A DNA stretch of 38,858 nucleotides from positions 1-38,858 of the forward strand of contig NZ_BAWO01000026.1 in the NCBI RefSeq assembly GCF_000632715.1. Reading direction: 5' to 3'. Position numbers and translations under genes: made by a program. This stretch comes from Parageobacillus caldoxylosilyticus NBRC 107762 (GTDB taxonomy: Bacteria > Bacillota > Bacilli > Bacillales > Anoxybacillaceae). Position 1 is the first letter of the stretch, and every line of letters begins with the position of its first letter. Shown one piece after another: positions 8,005-19,455 of this stretch. Below the pieces are notes generated by a model that worked only from the letters and a program-made list of their open reading frames with translations, did not search any database and was not told the origin of the DNA.

Positions 8005-9192
8005 TTATGGATTCACTTTTGTTTTAAATTGTTGCTGGCCGTTCTTATATTCGAGAATCGTAGCTGACTTCACTGGATCGTGGTTTTTATCTAGCGTCAA
8101 TGTTCCCGAAACAAGAGCAAGGTCTTTCGTTTTCGCAAGCGCGTCTTTAATTTTTTCTGGATCTGTGCTTCCAGCACGTTTGATGGCATCAGCGAGGAAA
8201 TATGCTGTGTCATATCCAAGCGCGCTGAAGGCATCTGGAGATTTATTGTATTTCGCCTTGAATGCTTTTACAAAATCTTGAATTTTTTGATCTGGGTCAT
8301 TGGAAGAATAGTGGTTCGTAATAAACGTATTGTTCAATGGATCCTTGCCGGCGATTTCCACTAATTTAGGCGAATCCCATCCGTCGCCGCCCATAATCGG
8401 TACATTAATGCCAAGTTCACGCGCCTGTTTTACGATAAGACCTACTTCTTCGTAATAACCAGGCAAGAAAATGAATTCCGGATTAGCCGATTTAATGCGG
8501 GTAAGCGTGGCACGGAAGTCCGTGTCTTTAGCAACGTAAGCTTCTTCCGCTACAATTTTGCCGCCTTCTTTTTCAAACGCTTCTTTAAACGCTGCGGAAA
8601 GACCCTTCGAATAGTCGCTGGAACTATCAATCAGCACCGCTGCAGTTTTCACTTTTAAATCATTGATCGCGAATTTTGCGGCAACTGTCCCTTGGAAAGG
8701 ATCAATAAAACATGTCCGGAATACAAAATCGTTTACTTTGCCATCTTTATTCGTAATCGTAGGGTTTGTTCCCGTTGGCGTAATTAACGGAACTTTGTTG
8801 TCTTGGGCCACTTGGACTTGCGCTAGCGTATTGGTGCTCGTTGCGGCGCCGATAATCGCTGCTACCTTGTCCTGGCTGACGAGCTTGATCGCGCCGTTCG
8901 TCGCTTCGGCTGCATCCGATTTGTTATCTACTTTCACAAGCTTCAGTTTTTTGCCATTAATCCCTTCTTTGTTGATTTCTTCAAAAGCAAGTTCTAATCC
9001 TTCGGCGATCGATTGCCCATATGAAGCTACCCCGCCAGACAATTCAAGATTGGCGCCGATTTTAATCGTATCGCCGCCTCCTCCGCTGCCGCCAGAGGTG
9101 CCGCTCGTCTCCTTCTCTCCTCCACATCCTGCCATGACGCCAGCAGTTAATGCCAGTGATAGAAAAATACTTGCTAATCTTTTTTTCTTCAT
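8005..9192 (-). CDS. livJ: Branched-chain amino acid ABC transporter substrate-binding lipoprotein
   Basis: This is the extracellular binding protein of the Liv importer. From the ATG at 9192 (GGGGGGAC upstream) it has 395 residues. The signal peptide ends in the lipobox MAGC with the lipidated Cys at residue 23. A Gly/Ser-rich linker at residues 28-43 follows. The type 1 periplasmic-binding fold has the usual opening IKIGANLELSGG, then AAIIGAATSTNTLA and the late motif GYDTAYFLADAI. A GTG at 9207 is an alternative but overlaps the ribosome site. The exact substrate cannot be read from the sequence. It is the first gene of the operon, with a CodY-like box just upstream. Confidence 0.92.
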   Translation of the reverse strand: MKKKRLASIFLSLALTAGVMAGCGGEKETSGTSGGSGGGGDTIKIGANLELSGGVASYGQSIAEGLELAFEEINKEGINGKKLKLVKVDNKSDAAEATNGAIKLVSQDKVAAIIGAATSTNTLAQVQVAQDNKVPLITPTGTNPTITNKDGKVNDFVFRTCFIDPFQGTVAAKFAINDLKVKTAAVLIDSSSDYSKGLSAAFKEAFEKEGGKIVAEEAYVAKDTDFRATLTRIKSANPEFIFLPGYYEEVGLIVKQARELGINVPIMGGDGWDSPKLVEIAGKDPLNNTFITNHYSSNDPDQKIQDFVKAFKAKYNKSPDAFSALGYDTAYFLADAIKRAGSTDPEKIKDALAKTKDLALVSGTLTLDKNHDPVKSATILEYKNGQQQFKTKVNP

Positions 9193-9211
9193 TCTTTGTC
9201 CCCCCACAATA

Positions 9212-9226
9212 ATTTTTCGGAAAATT
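9212..9226. promoter_or_regulatory. CodY-like box upstream of livJ
   Basis: ATTTTTCGGAAAATT matches the 15-base CodY consensus (AATTTTCWGAAAATT) at 13 positions. It lies 20 bases upstream of the livJ start. CodY represses amino acid uptake genes in Bacillales when branched-chain amino acids and GTP are high, which fits the transporter's role. Confidence 0.7.
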
Positions 9227-9376
9227 CAGTTTTGGATGAGCGTATGTCTCCTCTTCTTCCCCCACATCCTTTCTAAATGTTTTTCTAAATAACATAATAA
9301 TAAAACTATTCCCAATTTAATATAATATTACAAAATTTTTCACTCCCCGTCTAGGTGTTTTCTTCTGTAAATTGAA

Positions 9377-9417
9377 AAGCTGTTTTGCAGATGAATTGTC
9401 TATCAGCAAAACAGCTT
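9377..9417 (-). terminator. Hairpin downstream of yunB
   Basis: A perfect 12-bp inverted repeat (AAGCTGTTTTGC with GCAAAACAGCTT) has a 17-base loop. In the minus-strand transcript it is followed by TTTTCAATTT, so it probably ends yunB transcription. Confidence 0.6.
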
Positions 9418-9432
9418 AATAAAAACGGCAAA

Positions 9433-9467
9433 CAATAACGTTTTTTATATATAATTTTTCGTTATTG
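9433..9467. repeat. Second inverted repeat downstream of yunB
   Basis: An 8-bp perfect repeat (CAATAACG and CGTTATTG) is separated by 19 AT-rich bases. It lies between the yunB stop and the stronger hairpin and may be an additional 3'-end structure. Confidence 0.4.
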
Positions 9468-9515
9468 CTGCAAAAAAACAACAAATCAATCTCCATATCC
9501 ACGGCCAATAGATGA

Positions 9516-10271
9516 TTAATGGGATGGCACATGTAAAGAAGGACCGACATTTCCACCGTTATTATAAAATTGCGGAACCTCTCCTGGAAGCACATGCATC
9601 GCGATCGGAATGTCCGTGGTAACCGTTGCGACTTTAGAGGCAAACGGAATCACTACTTGAATATCAACGGAAACGTGAATATCGACTTCAATTAATGCGC
9701 TGTTGATACCAAATGGTTTGATTTCCTTCGTTACCTCGGATGCTACATTGCCAATGACTTGAAACTGCACGGGAATACGCGGGCCGAGATTGCCAAGAAG
9801 CGAATTGTTCGTGACTTGGCCAAAAGGAATATAGTAAATAATCCCTCTGCTTTCTCCTTTTCCGGATTCCACCTCAGGAAGCACAAGCCTTTCAATTTTC
9901 CCTTCTGTTGCCGCCTTTAAGCTTTCCATCACGTAATCGTCCGTCTTTGCCAAAATTCGGTTTATAACAGCAGTGTTAAAATCGACAGAAGCAATTTTGC
10001 CATTGGCATCTTTTTGCACGACGACCAAATCGTTTATCTCTTGATTTTCTTTTAAAAATTGCTGTTCGATCGCATTATTAATCACTAAATTAGCAATCCG
10101 TTTCGTTTCCGTTTCGGCAATTTCCATTAAAACCGGTTCAATGCTTTTATTGACAATCCAAAGACTAAGAGCGGTAGAAAACATAAAAAACACAAACGTC
10201 AGCAAAAACACATAGCGAAACGGAAGCGGTCCTCTTCTTAACAAACGGGGACGAGCGGAAAATCTAGGCAA
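9516..10271 (-). CDS. yunB: Sporulation protein YunB
   Basis: This is the homolog of B. subtilis YunB, a sporulation protein of unknown mechanism. It has 251 residues from a TTG start at 10271 with GGAGGG eight bases upstream. One N-terminal transmembrane segment (about residues 20-42) follows an Arg-rich cytoplasmic start; the rest is predicted to be outside the membrane. Family segments include IPFGQVTNNSLLGNLGPRIP and HVSVDIQVVIPFASK. The protein ends in a Gly/His-rich tail. It closes the yunFEDCB run and is separated from lytH by the liv cluster, unlike B. subtilis. Confidence 0.88.
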   Translation of the reverse strand: MPRFSARPRLLRRGPLPFRYVFLLTFVFFMFSTALSLWIVNKSIEPVLMEIAETETKRIANLVINNAIEQQFLKENQEINDLVVVQKDANGKIASVDFNTAVINRILAKTDDYVMESLKAATEGKIERLVLPEVESGKGESRGIIYYIPFGQVTNNSLLGNLGPRIPVQFQVIGNVASEVTKEIKPFGINSALIEVDIHVSVDIQVVIPFASKVATVTTDIPIAMHVLPGEVPQFYNNGGNVGPSLHVPSH

Positions 10272-10344
10272 AATAAAATCCCTCCTTTACAAGCTATATG
10301 TATGCTTGAAAGGAAGGGGATAAAGCCAATTGTTATATAATTTT

Positions 10345-10647
10345 TTACCGCATTTTCAACAAAGCATCTTTTCCTTTCATACCGACCGTAATTCCCAGCT
10401 CTTCGGCAGCCACCGTCACCGATTCTAAAGGCGCTTCAAGCAACTGTTCAATCGTGCGGACCCCGACCGCCCTTCCAGCCACAATTCCGCGGTCGCGCAA
10501 TTTCTCGTTCAGTAACGCCACATCAAGCGCTCCACACATAATGTACCCTTTTTCACTCGCTACGGCAAGCAAATTGGTTTTCGGCAATTGGACAGAAATA
10601 GCGATAAATGGATAACCGTCGATCATCATCGGTGTTACGTGAATCAT
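10345..10647 (-). CDS. yunC: YunC family protein (DUF1805)
   Basis: This 100-residue protein matches B. subtilis YunC. The signature block KGYIMCGALDVALLNEKL followed by GIVAGRAVGVRTIEQLL is characteristic of DUF1805. The fold is known structurally for the family but the function is not. The ATG at 10647 has GGAG about twelve bases upstream, a slightly long spacing. It lies 56 bases after yunD and 73 before yunB, in the same orientation. Confidence 0.88.
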   Translation of the reverse strand: MIHVTPMMIDGYPFIAISVQLPKTNLLAVASEKGYIMCGALDVALLNEKLRDRGIVAGRAVGVRTIEQLLEAPLESVTVAAEELGITVGMKGKDALLKMR

Positions 10648-10703
10648 GATAACATCACGCTCCTTTCCCTACTTCAATGTATGAAGCAGAGAAAGATGTG
10701 TGC

Positions 10704-12095
10704 CTATTTCTCTTTCGCCAATTTCCATGCCAACACGTCCCGCAAAAACTCGGGCATGTAATATTTCTTTTTCGGCGCGCGCCGGATTTGCGGATAAAAA
10801 TGGCCGATCGTAAACATGTCAATCGTGGCCACCTCATATAATTGTTCCGGATGTAACGGCTCGCCATTGATCGTAATGCGACGGATATGTTCCGCACCAT
10901 CTTCTTCTCTTTCCGTCTCGAGCTCAACCCCGTCATAAACCATTTGCCCCATCACTTTGCCGCGAAAACCAAATCCTTTAAATTGTAAGTATTTCATTCT
11001 TTCGGTATTTGCTTGTAAAATAATCTCCTTTAATTCCGCGCCACGCAGCTGAACTTTGCAAGGGTTGATCGGATGTGGGCAAATGCGGTGCAAATCTTTT
11101 CTAGTGACTATTCCTTTCGGAAGCGGCTCTAACAGAACTCCCGCATTCACCATGCCAATTTCCGCATCGCACCATTCTTTTAATGCTGAAGCGAGCAATT
11201 TTGCAAACGGAGACGGCGAAAACCATTGCAACGGCAAGTCTTCCTTTAGCTCAGCAATTTGTTCTGCTTCCAGCTTTTCTAGACTTTGCTGCTCTAATAT
11301 GAATAAAGTGCGCTGCATTTGCTCCCAATCCGGCAAATCCCCCACATCTACTACGGTCGCTAACGTTTCATATGTATGGCCGTTTTCCTCGATTTCCAGC
11401 TTTACTATCCCAATATATTTCCCATATTTTCCAGCTGCACATAGCAACGTATTATTAATTCTTTTTCCTTCTGGAAACAAGTGGTGCGTATGGCCACCCA
11501 GAATAATGTCAATGTCCGGCATGGTCTTTGCAATTTTTTCATCCTCATGGATGCCTAAATGCGATAATAAAATGACAAGATCGGCTTGTTTTTTGACTTC
11601 TGCCGCAATGCTCTCGAGCATTTCAAGCGGCGGTGCCACTTTCCAGCCAAGCAGCTCATAAGATTCGGCGAAACAAGCCGTGACACCAATAACGCCGATG
11701 CGAAATGCATCGGAAATCGGAATGATCGAATAGGGGCGCACCCATGAAGGGCGGGTGCCGTCTTTGTGAAATAAATTGGCGACAAGCACGGAGAAACGAG
11801 CGTTTTCATACAGCGTGTTTAAATCTTCGTAATCAAGGGTAATTCCTTCATTATTTCCGATTGTTACCGCATCATACTGAAGTGCATTAAGTAAATCGAC
11901 ATTCGCTTTTCCCCTTGTCGCCTCGGTAATCGGGTGGAAACGGTCGATAAAATCGCCGATATCAAACAACAACATCGTCTCATTCCGTTGCTGATGTTTC
12001 CGTCTTTGCTCAGCCAAAAAATGGGAAATTCGCGGCCAATGCTCAAAATGGCTATGCACATCATTCGTATGATATACATATACTGTCCGTTTCAA
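10704..12095 (-). CDS. yunD: YunD metallophosphatase, 5'-nucleotidase family
   Basis: This 463-residue cytosolic protein matches YunD. The N-terminal calcineurin-like phosphoesterase domain (residues 1-270) shows metal ligands in HTNDVHSHFEH, DIGDFID, TIGNNEG, LLSHLG and LGGHTHH. The C-terminal 5'-nucleotidase domain follows at about residues 300-455. Unlike secreted 5'-nucleotidases it lacks a signal peptide. The start is TTG at 12095 with GGAGG eight bases upstream. It probably hydrolyses nucleotides or a related phosphoester; the substrate is not established from the sequence. It lies 14 bases after yunE in the yunFEDC run. Confidence 0.88.
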   Translation of the reverse strand: MKRTVYVYHTNDVHSHFEHWPRISHFLAEQRRKHQQRNETMLLFDIGDFIDRFHPITEATRGKANVDLLNALQYDAVTIGNNEGITLDYEDLNTLYENARFSVLVANLFHKDGTRPSWVRPYSIIPISDAFRIGVIGVTACFAESYELLGWKVAPPLEMLESIAAEVKKQADLVILLSHLGIHEDEKIAKTMPDIDIILGGHTHHLFPEGKRINNTLLCAAGKYGKYIGIVKLEIEENGHTYETLATVVDVGDLPDWEQMQRTLFILEQQSLEKLEAEQIAELKEDLPLQWFSPSPFAKLLASALKEWCDAEIGMVNAGVLLEPLPKGIVTRKDLHRICPHPINPCKVQLRGAELKEIILQANTERMKYLQFKGFGFRGKVMGQMVYDGVELETEREEDGAEHIRRITINGEPLHPEQLYEVATIDMFTIGHFYPQIRRAPKKKYYMPEFLRDVLAWKLAKEK

Positions 12096-12109
12096 TGGGC
12101 GTCCTCCTC

Positions 12110-12928
12110 TTATGAAAAGCTTTCGTAAATAAGTCGAATTCCTAAAAGAACAAGCACAATCCGCAAAACGATGACGACAGTTTTGCTGCGCAGCCGCTTA
12201 TTAATAAATGCACCCGTTTTCGCTCCAAACCAAACCCCCGGAATTAAGGCGAGCGCAAATAACCATTGTACGTTTCCCATAAACACATGTGTAAGCGAGC
12301 TAACCAATGAAGATAAAAAGATCATAAACATCGAAGTCGCAACGGCAACGTGAGGCGGGAAGAGAAACAATATCATCATTGCCGGCACCATTAGAGAACC
12401 GCCGCCAATACCAAACATGCCGCCGAAAAAGCCAACGACAAAGGAGATGGCAATAGCGACAAACGGATGATACCCATACGTCACCGTTTCTCCTTCATTC
12501 GTTACATACGTGCGGGTAATGGGAAACGCCTTCCGCTCTGAACTCCTCGCATTATTTTTGTTAAAAGATAAAAAGAACGATACAGCCACTAAAAAAAGGC
12601 CAAAATATAAAGAAAAGTGCTGCAAGCTTAATATATTATTTACCCATGCGCCAATGATCGCCCCCGGACCGCTTCCAATAAAAAATAAAAGCCCGCTTTG
12701 ATAATCGACCATTTTTTCCTTCATATACGACAAGGTCGACGACAACCCATTGAAAATAATAACAACGAGCGAAGTGCCGACCGCCAACTGCGGAGTCACG
12801 TGCGGCAGCCAATGCATCGCGCTTAAAAACAACAGCGATGGCACAATAATCACGCCGCCGCCTAAACCGACTAAGCTACCGATCGTTCCTGCCAAAAAAC
12901 CGACACTGACTAACAGCGCATATTCCAT
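12110..12928 (-). CDS. yunE: TauE/SafE family membrane transporter YunE
   Basis: This 272-residue membrane protein matches YunE of the TauE/SafE (sulfite exporter) family. Two similar halves can be seen, each opening with a glycine-rich motif: FLAGTIGSLVGLGGG near the N-terminus and VGFFGGMFGIGGGSLMVP in the second half. About eight hydrophobic segments are present. The ATG at 12928 has GGGG eight bases upstream; starts at 12937 or 12943 lie too close to or inside that site. The family exports small organosulfur or sulfonate anions; the substrate here is unknown. Confidence 0.87.
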   Translation of the reverse strand: MEYALLVSVGFLAGTIGSLVGLGGGVIIVPSLLFLSAMHWLPHVTPQLAVGTSLVVIIFNGLSSTLSYMKEKMVDYQSGLLFFIGSGPGAIIGAWVNNILSLQHFSLYFGLFLVAVSFFLSFNKNNARSSERKAFPITRTYVTNEGETVTYGYHPFVAIAISFVVGFFGGMFGIGGGSLMVPAMMILFLFPPHVAVATSMFMIFLSSLVSSLTHVFMGNVQWLFALALIPGVWFGAKTGAFINKRLRSKTVVIVLRIVLVLLGIRLIYESFS

Positions 12929-12945
12929 ATCGTTCATCCCCAATA

Positions 12946-13794
12946 TTAAAATAAATCAAGCTGTCGTGGTGCTAAATCCGTATATTCAATGCCAAGCAAA
13001 CGGATCAATTGTTTCGCATTATCCGCCGCATCTCCGCCAGAGTTGTTGTTAAACAGCACATAAATATTTTTCGTCTTCGTTTTTAACATTTCGATGTGGC
13101 TGACCCACTCGCGCAGCTCTTCTTCACGATATCGGTACAAATATCGAACCGCGCGCCAGTTTTCCCCGCTTGTCGCCTTATTCCACCCATGGATGTTGCG
13201 GCCATGGAAACGAATGAGCGTTTTTTCCGCATCCGTCGGATAGAGAACGGTCGGAATCGATCCTTCCCCCGCCTGCGGTTCGTCACAAATGCTATGAATC
13301 CATCCTTCCTCTTTCATAAATTGCAACGTCTTTGCATAATAACGGGGAGAAAACCAGGAACGGTGGCGAAACTCCAGTGCTGCCGGGATGTTTTTCATTT
13401 TCGCCTTGCACCAGCGTAAATACGCGACATGCTCGCGGCGGCAATCAAACCAAGGCGGGAATTGAAACAACACCATCGCTAGTTTTCCCGACTGGATAAA
13501 CGGCTCAATCGAATCCAAAAACGCGGCAAACATCTCTTCTTTGTCGGCATATGGAATCGGGCCGCGTTCATGCCCTGTCATCCCCTGATACGCCTTTACG
13601 ACAAATTGGAACGAAGAAGGTGTTTCGCGAATCCACTTTTCGACATTTTGCCGTGGCTGAATCGCATAAAAGTAAGAATCGACTTCTACCGTTGGGAAAT
13701 GCGCCGCATATTCTTGCAGCTTATCTTTTGCGGCAAGTCCAGGAGGATATAGGCTGTCATGATCTCCCCAGCCTGTCAATCCTATATAAATCAT
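12946..13794 (-). CDS. yunF: DUF72 family protein YunF
   Basis: This 282-residue protein matches YunF of the DUF72 family, which adopts a TIM-barrel-like fold and is of unknown function. Typical segments are IYIGLTGWGDH at the N-terminus, TVEVDSYFYAIQP, VLFQFPPWF, ALEFRHRSWF and YVLFNNNSGGDA near the C-terminus. The ATG at 13794 has AAGGTG six bases upstream; the GTG at 13803 overlaps that site. It is the first gene of the yunFEDC run and lies directly beside the suf operon. In B. subtilis a large block including purine-catabolism genes separates the two. Confidence 0.87.
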   Translation of the reverse strand: MIYIGLTGWGDHDSLYPPGLAAKDKLQEYAAHFPTVEVDSYFYAIQPRQNVEKWIRETPSSFQFVVKAYQGMTGHERGPIPYADKEEMFAAFLDSIEPFIQSGKLAMVLFQFPPWFDCRREHVAYLRWCKAKMKNIPAALEFRHRSWFSPRYYAKTLQFMKEEGWIHSICDEPQAGEGSIPTVLYPTDAEKTLIRFHGRNIHGWNKATSGENWRAVRYLYRYREEELREWVSHIEMLKTKTKNIYVLFNNNSGGDAADNAKQLIRLLGIEYTDLAPRQLDLF

Positions 13795-13935
13795 ATGTAT
13801 CACCTTAGATCATACGCTACTGTCAAGACCGATTATTTTTTGGCTTTAACACTTATATTTATTTTTTATTTTAACTATATCACAATGGCAAAAAATTTGA
13901 GAACAACGGAATATTATTACAGCAAGAAATAGAGA

Positions 13936-13970
13936 AAACCATCCATTCGCCATAGGCAAATGGATGGTTT
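13936..13970. terminator. Terminator of the suf operon
   Basis: A 12-bp stem (AAACCATCCATT at 13936-13947 with AATGGATGGTTT at 13959-13970) lies 13 bases after the sufB stop on the minus strand, followed by TTCTCTATTTCTT. Confidence 0.8.
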
Positions 13971-13982
13971 CGCTAAACGGCA

Positions 13983-15380
13983 TTAACCGATAGAACCTTC
14001 CATTTCGAACTTAATGAGTCGGTTCATTTCGACCGCATATTCCATCGGAAGCTCTCTTGTAAACGGCTCAATGAAGCCCATGACAATCATTTCTGTCGCT
14101 TCCTGCTCGGAAATGCCGCGGCTCATGAGATAGAACAGTTGCTCCTCCGATACTTTTGATACTTTCGCTTCATGCTCAAGAGAAATATTGTCATTTAAAA
14201 TTTCGTTATACGGGATCGTATCCGATGTCGATTGGTTATCAAGAATCAGCGTATCGCACTCAATGTTCGAGCGCGACCCCGACGCTTTGCGGCCAAAGTG
14301 CACCATTCCACGATATGTTACTTTTCCGCCTTGTTTCGAAATCGATTTTGATACGATTGTCGACGAGGTGTTTGGAGCAAGGTGAATCATTTTCGCCCCT
14401 GCGTCTTGGTGCTGTCCTTTTCCGGCAATTGCGATCGATAGCGTTAAACCACGGGCGCCTTCTCCTTTCAGGATGACAGCTGGATATTTCATTGTTAATT
14501 TCGAACCGATATTGCCGTCGATCCATTCCATCGTCGCATTTTCCTCACAGACAGCCCGCTTGGTAACCAGATTAAATACGTTGTTCGCCCAGTTTTGAAT
14601 CGTCGTGTAACGGCAATATGCGCCTTTTTTAACAATAATTTCAACGACCGCGCTATGAAGCGAATTTGTGGTATAAATCGGCGCCGTGCATCCTTCAACG
14701 TAGTGAACGTGCGCCCCTTCATCGACGATAATCAGCGTGCGTTCAAATTGCCCCATATTTTCCGAGTTAATGCGGAAGTACGCTTGCAGCGGCGTTTCCA
14801 CTTTGACTCCTTTCGGGACGTAAATGAACGAGCCGCCCGACCATACGGCTGAGTTTAACGCAGCAAATTTATTGTCGGTAGGAGGCACAACTTTGGCAAA
14901 ATATTCACGGAATAAATCTTCATTTTCTTTCAATGCCGAGTCCGTATCTTTAAAGATGACTCCCAGTTTTTCCAAATCTTCTTTCATATTGTGGTATACC
15001 ACTTCTGATTCATATTGCGCCGATACGCCGGCTAAATATTTTTGTTCAGCTTCAGGAATCCCCAGCTTATCGAACGTTGCTTTAATTTCCGCCGGCACTT
15101 CATCCCAAGAACGGCCCGATTTTTCTGTTGGTTTTACGTAATACGTAATTTCGTCAAAATCTAAGCTCGATAAATCGCCACCCCATTGCGGCATTGGTTT
15201 GCTATAGAAAATATCTAACGCTTTTAAGCGGAATTCCAGCATCCATTGCGGTTCATTTTTCATGCGGGAGATTTCTTCGACCACTTCCCGTGTCAATCCG
15301 CGCTCCGCGCGGAATACCGATACGTCTTTATCGACGAACCCATACTTATATTCGCCGATTTCTGGCGCTTTCTTTGCCAT
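13983..15380 (-). CDS. sufB: Fe-S cluster assembly protein SufB
   Basis: SufB is the core scaffold subunit of the SufBCD complex on which Fe-S clusters are built. The 465-residue protein starts at the ATG at 15380 behind GGAGGGTG. Conserved segments include [28 protein letters not shown], the beta-helix core, and the C-terminal block [20 protein letters not shown]. The ordering and length match B. subtilis SufB. It is the last gene of sufCDSUB, 29 bases after sufU, and is followed by a strong terminator. Confidence 0.96.
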   Translation of the reverse strand: MAKKAPEIGEYKYGFVDKDVSVFRAERGLTREVVEEISRMKNEPQWMLEFRLKALDIFYSKPMPQWGGDLSSLDFDEITYYVKPTEKSGRSWDEVPAEIKATFDKLGIPEAEQKYLAGVSAQYESEVVYHNMKEDLEKLGVIFKDTDSALKENEDLFREYFAKVVPPTDNKFAALNSAVWSGGSFIYVPKGVKVETPLQAYFRINSENMGQFERTLIIVDEGAHVHYVEGCTAPIYTTNSLHSAVVEIIVKKGAYCRYTTIQNWANNVFNLVTKRAVCEENATMEWIDGNIGSKLTMKYPAVILKGEGARGLTLSIAIAGKGQHQDAGAKMIHLAPNTSSTIVSKSISKQGGKVTYRGMVHFGRKASGSRSNIECDTLILDNQSTSDTIPYNEILNDNISLEHEAKVSKVSEEQLFYLMSRGISEQEATEMIVMGFIEPFTRELPMEYAVEMNRLIKFEMEGSIG

Positions 15381-15409
15381 GCGCTTTCACCCTCCTTTTT
15401 TCCTTGCCA

Positions 15410-18367
<2,958 letters not shown>

Positions 18368-18384
18368 AATACTCCTCCTAACGC

Positions 18385-19164
18385 TTACGCTTCTTGCTCA
18401 ACCGTTTCGTCTTCGATGCCAAGTTCTTTTTTAATCCAGTCGTATCCTTCCGCCTCAAGACGTTGTGCCAGTTCTGGGCCGCCGGATTTCACAATGCGCC
18501 CTTGCATCATGACATGCACATAATCCGGTGTAATGTAGTTTAATAAGCGCTGATAGTGCGTAATGATCAGACAGCCAAATTCGCTGCTGCGCATTTCATT
18601 AATGCCTTTGGCAACAATTTTTAACGCGTCAATGTCAAGACCGGAGTCAATCTCGTCCAAAATCGCGATTTTCGGCTCGAGCATCATTAATTGTAAAATT
18701 TCGTTGCGTTTTTTCTCCCCGCCCGAGAATCCTTCGTTCAAATAACGATGCGCCATATCTGGATTCATTTCCAAGAACGCCATTTTTTCATCCAACTTGC
18801 GGATAAACTTCATTAATGAAATTTCATTGCCTTCGCCAAGACGGGCATTAATGGCGGCACGCAGGAAATCAGCGTTCGTTACCCCGCTAATTTCGCTTGG
18901 ATATTGCATCGCCAAAAACAGCCCAGCGCGCGCTCTTTCATCCACTTCCATTTCTAGCACGTTTTGCCCGTCCAATGTAATGCTGCCTTGTGTTACTTCA
19001 TATTTTGGATGTCCCATAATCGCGGACGATAACGTCGATTTTCCTGTCCCGTTCGGACCCATGATTGCGTGAATTTCTCCGCCTTTTACTTCCAGATTCA
19101 CGCCTTTTAAAATTTCTTTTCCTTCTACCGATACGTGAAGATCTTTGATTGTCAACACTGCCAT
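18385..19164 (-). CDS. sufC: Fe-S assembly ATPase SufC
   Basis: SufC is the ABC-type ATPase of the SufBC2D scaffold; it is soluble and has no transport role. From the ATG at 19164 (GGAGGT seven bases upstream) it has 259 residues. Motifs are Walker [11 protein letters not shown]-loop FLAMQYP, signature [11 protein letters not shown], Walker [13 protein letters not shown] and His-loop ITHYQRLL. The EKKR variant in the signature is typical of SufC. It is the first gene of the operon; its leader carries two small hairpins and its promoter region two palindromes. Confidence 0.97.
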   Translation of the reverse strand: MAVLTIKDLHVSVEGKEILKGVNLEVKGGEIHAIMGPNGTGKSTLSSAIMGHPKYEVTQGSITLDGQNVLEMEVDERARAGLFLAMQYPSEISGVTNADFLRAAINARLGEGNEISLMKFIRKLDEKMAFLEMNPDMAHRYLNEGFSGGEKKRNEILQLMMLEPKIAILDEIDSGLDIDALKIVAKGINEMRSSEFGCLIITHYQRLLNYITPDYVHVMMQGRIVKSGGPELAQRLEAEGYDWIKKELGIEDETVEQEA

Positions 19165-19177
19165 GCAGAATACCTCC

Positions 19178-19217
19178 AATTTTCGCTGAAAATTGTATAT
19201 ATCAGTGTACCACTGAT
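19178..19217 (-). promoter_or_regulatory. Tandem hairpins in the suf leader
   Basis: Two perfect 7-bp inverted repeats with 3-base centres lie side by side: AATTTTCGCTGAAAATT (19178-19194) and ATCAGTGTACCACTGAT (19201-19217). The first abuts the sufC Shine-Dalgarno sequence. Both would be transcribed if the proposed promoter at 19237-19265 is right, so they could act as RNA hairpins or as DNA operators. Confidence 0.6.
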
Positions 19218-19236
19218 TTTCTTGCCTTCCATTCTC

Positions 19237-19265
19237 ATTTTATTCTCATTACAATCTTATAACAA
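19237..19265 (-). promoter_or_regulatory. Probable SigA promoter of the suf operon
   Basis: On the minus strand TTGTTA and TAAAAT are spaced by 17 bases. The -10 lies between two direct TGAGAAT units. The predicted start is about 65 bases upstream of the sufC ATG. Confidence 0.5.
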
Positions 19266-19298
19266 ATGAAAAGTATTAGCAACCTTTTGGGCACAATC

Positions 19299-19316
19299 TC
19301 ACTATGTTCATAGTGA
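19299..19316. promoter_or_regulatory. Perfect palindrome upstream of the suf promoter
   Basis: TCACTATG and CATAGTGA arms enclose two bases. It lies about 35 bases upstream of the proposed -35 and has the form of a homodimeric regulator site. The cognate regulator is unknown. Confidence 0.5.
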
Positions 19317-19429
19317 AAATTATTATAATGGCGATTGCGTATTATTTTACACGAACAGCGTATTATTTGCGTGCCATCAACTTAGATCGGAAAAATTTAC
19401 GTCACTAACAAATTTTTCAGACGCTATAA

Positions 19430-19455
19430 AAAAGACTCCTATGTCGGAGTCTTTT
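19430..19455 (-). terminator. Terminator overlapping the yurZ stop
   Basis: A 10-bp stem (AAAAGACTCC with GGAGTCTTTT) has a 6-base loop and is followed on the minus strand by TTTTTTAT-type sequence. The yurZ stop codon lies inside the stem. Confidence 0.85.

Larger units (their letters stand above)
9193..9515. promoter_or_regulatory. livJ promoter region and yunB 3' region
   Basis: No gene was seen in this 323-base gap. The livJ-proximal half is very AT-rich and should hold the livJ promoter on the minus strand; a possible pair is TTGGGA with an extended TATGTTATTT, but I cannot choose one safely. Two direct TTTCTAAAT units lie at about 9271 and 9284. The distal half carries the two inverted repeats downstream of yunB. 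Confidence 0.5.

Noticed and set aside
8663-9292. 209-residue frame on the plus strand opposite livJ
   Set aside because: It lies antisense to a clear binding-protein gene with lipobox and ribosome site, and has no family features of its own.
11056-11661. 201-residue frame on the plus strand opposite yunD
   Set aside because: It is antisense to the metal-ligand motifs of a well-supported phosphoesterase; long mirror frames are expected from its codon use.
19178-19194. AATTTTCGCTGAAAATT as a genuine CodY box
   Set aside because: The arms match but the centre has three bases instead of one, so the half-site spacing is wrong for CodY.
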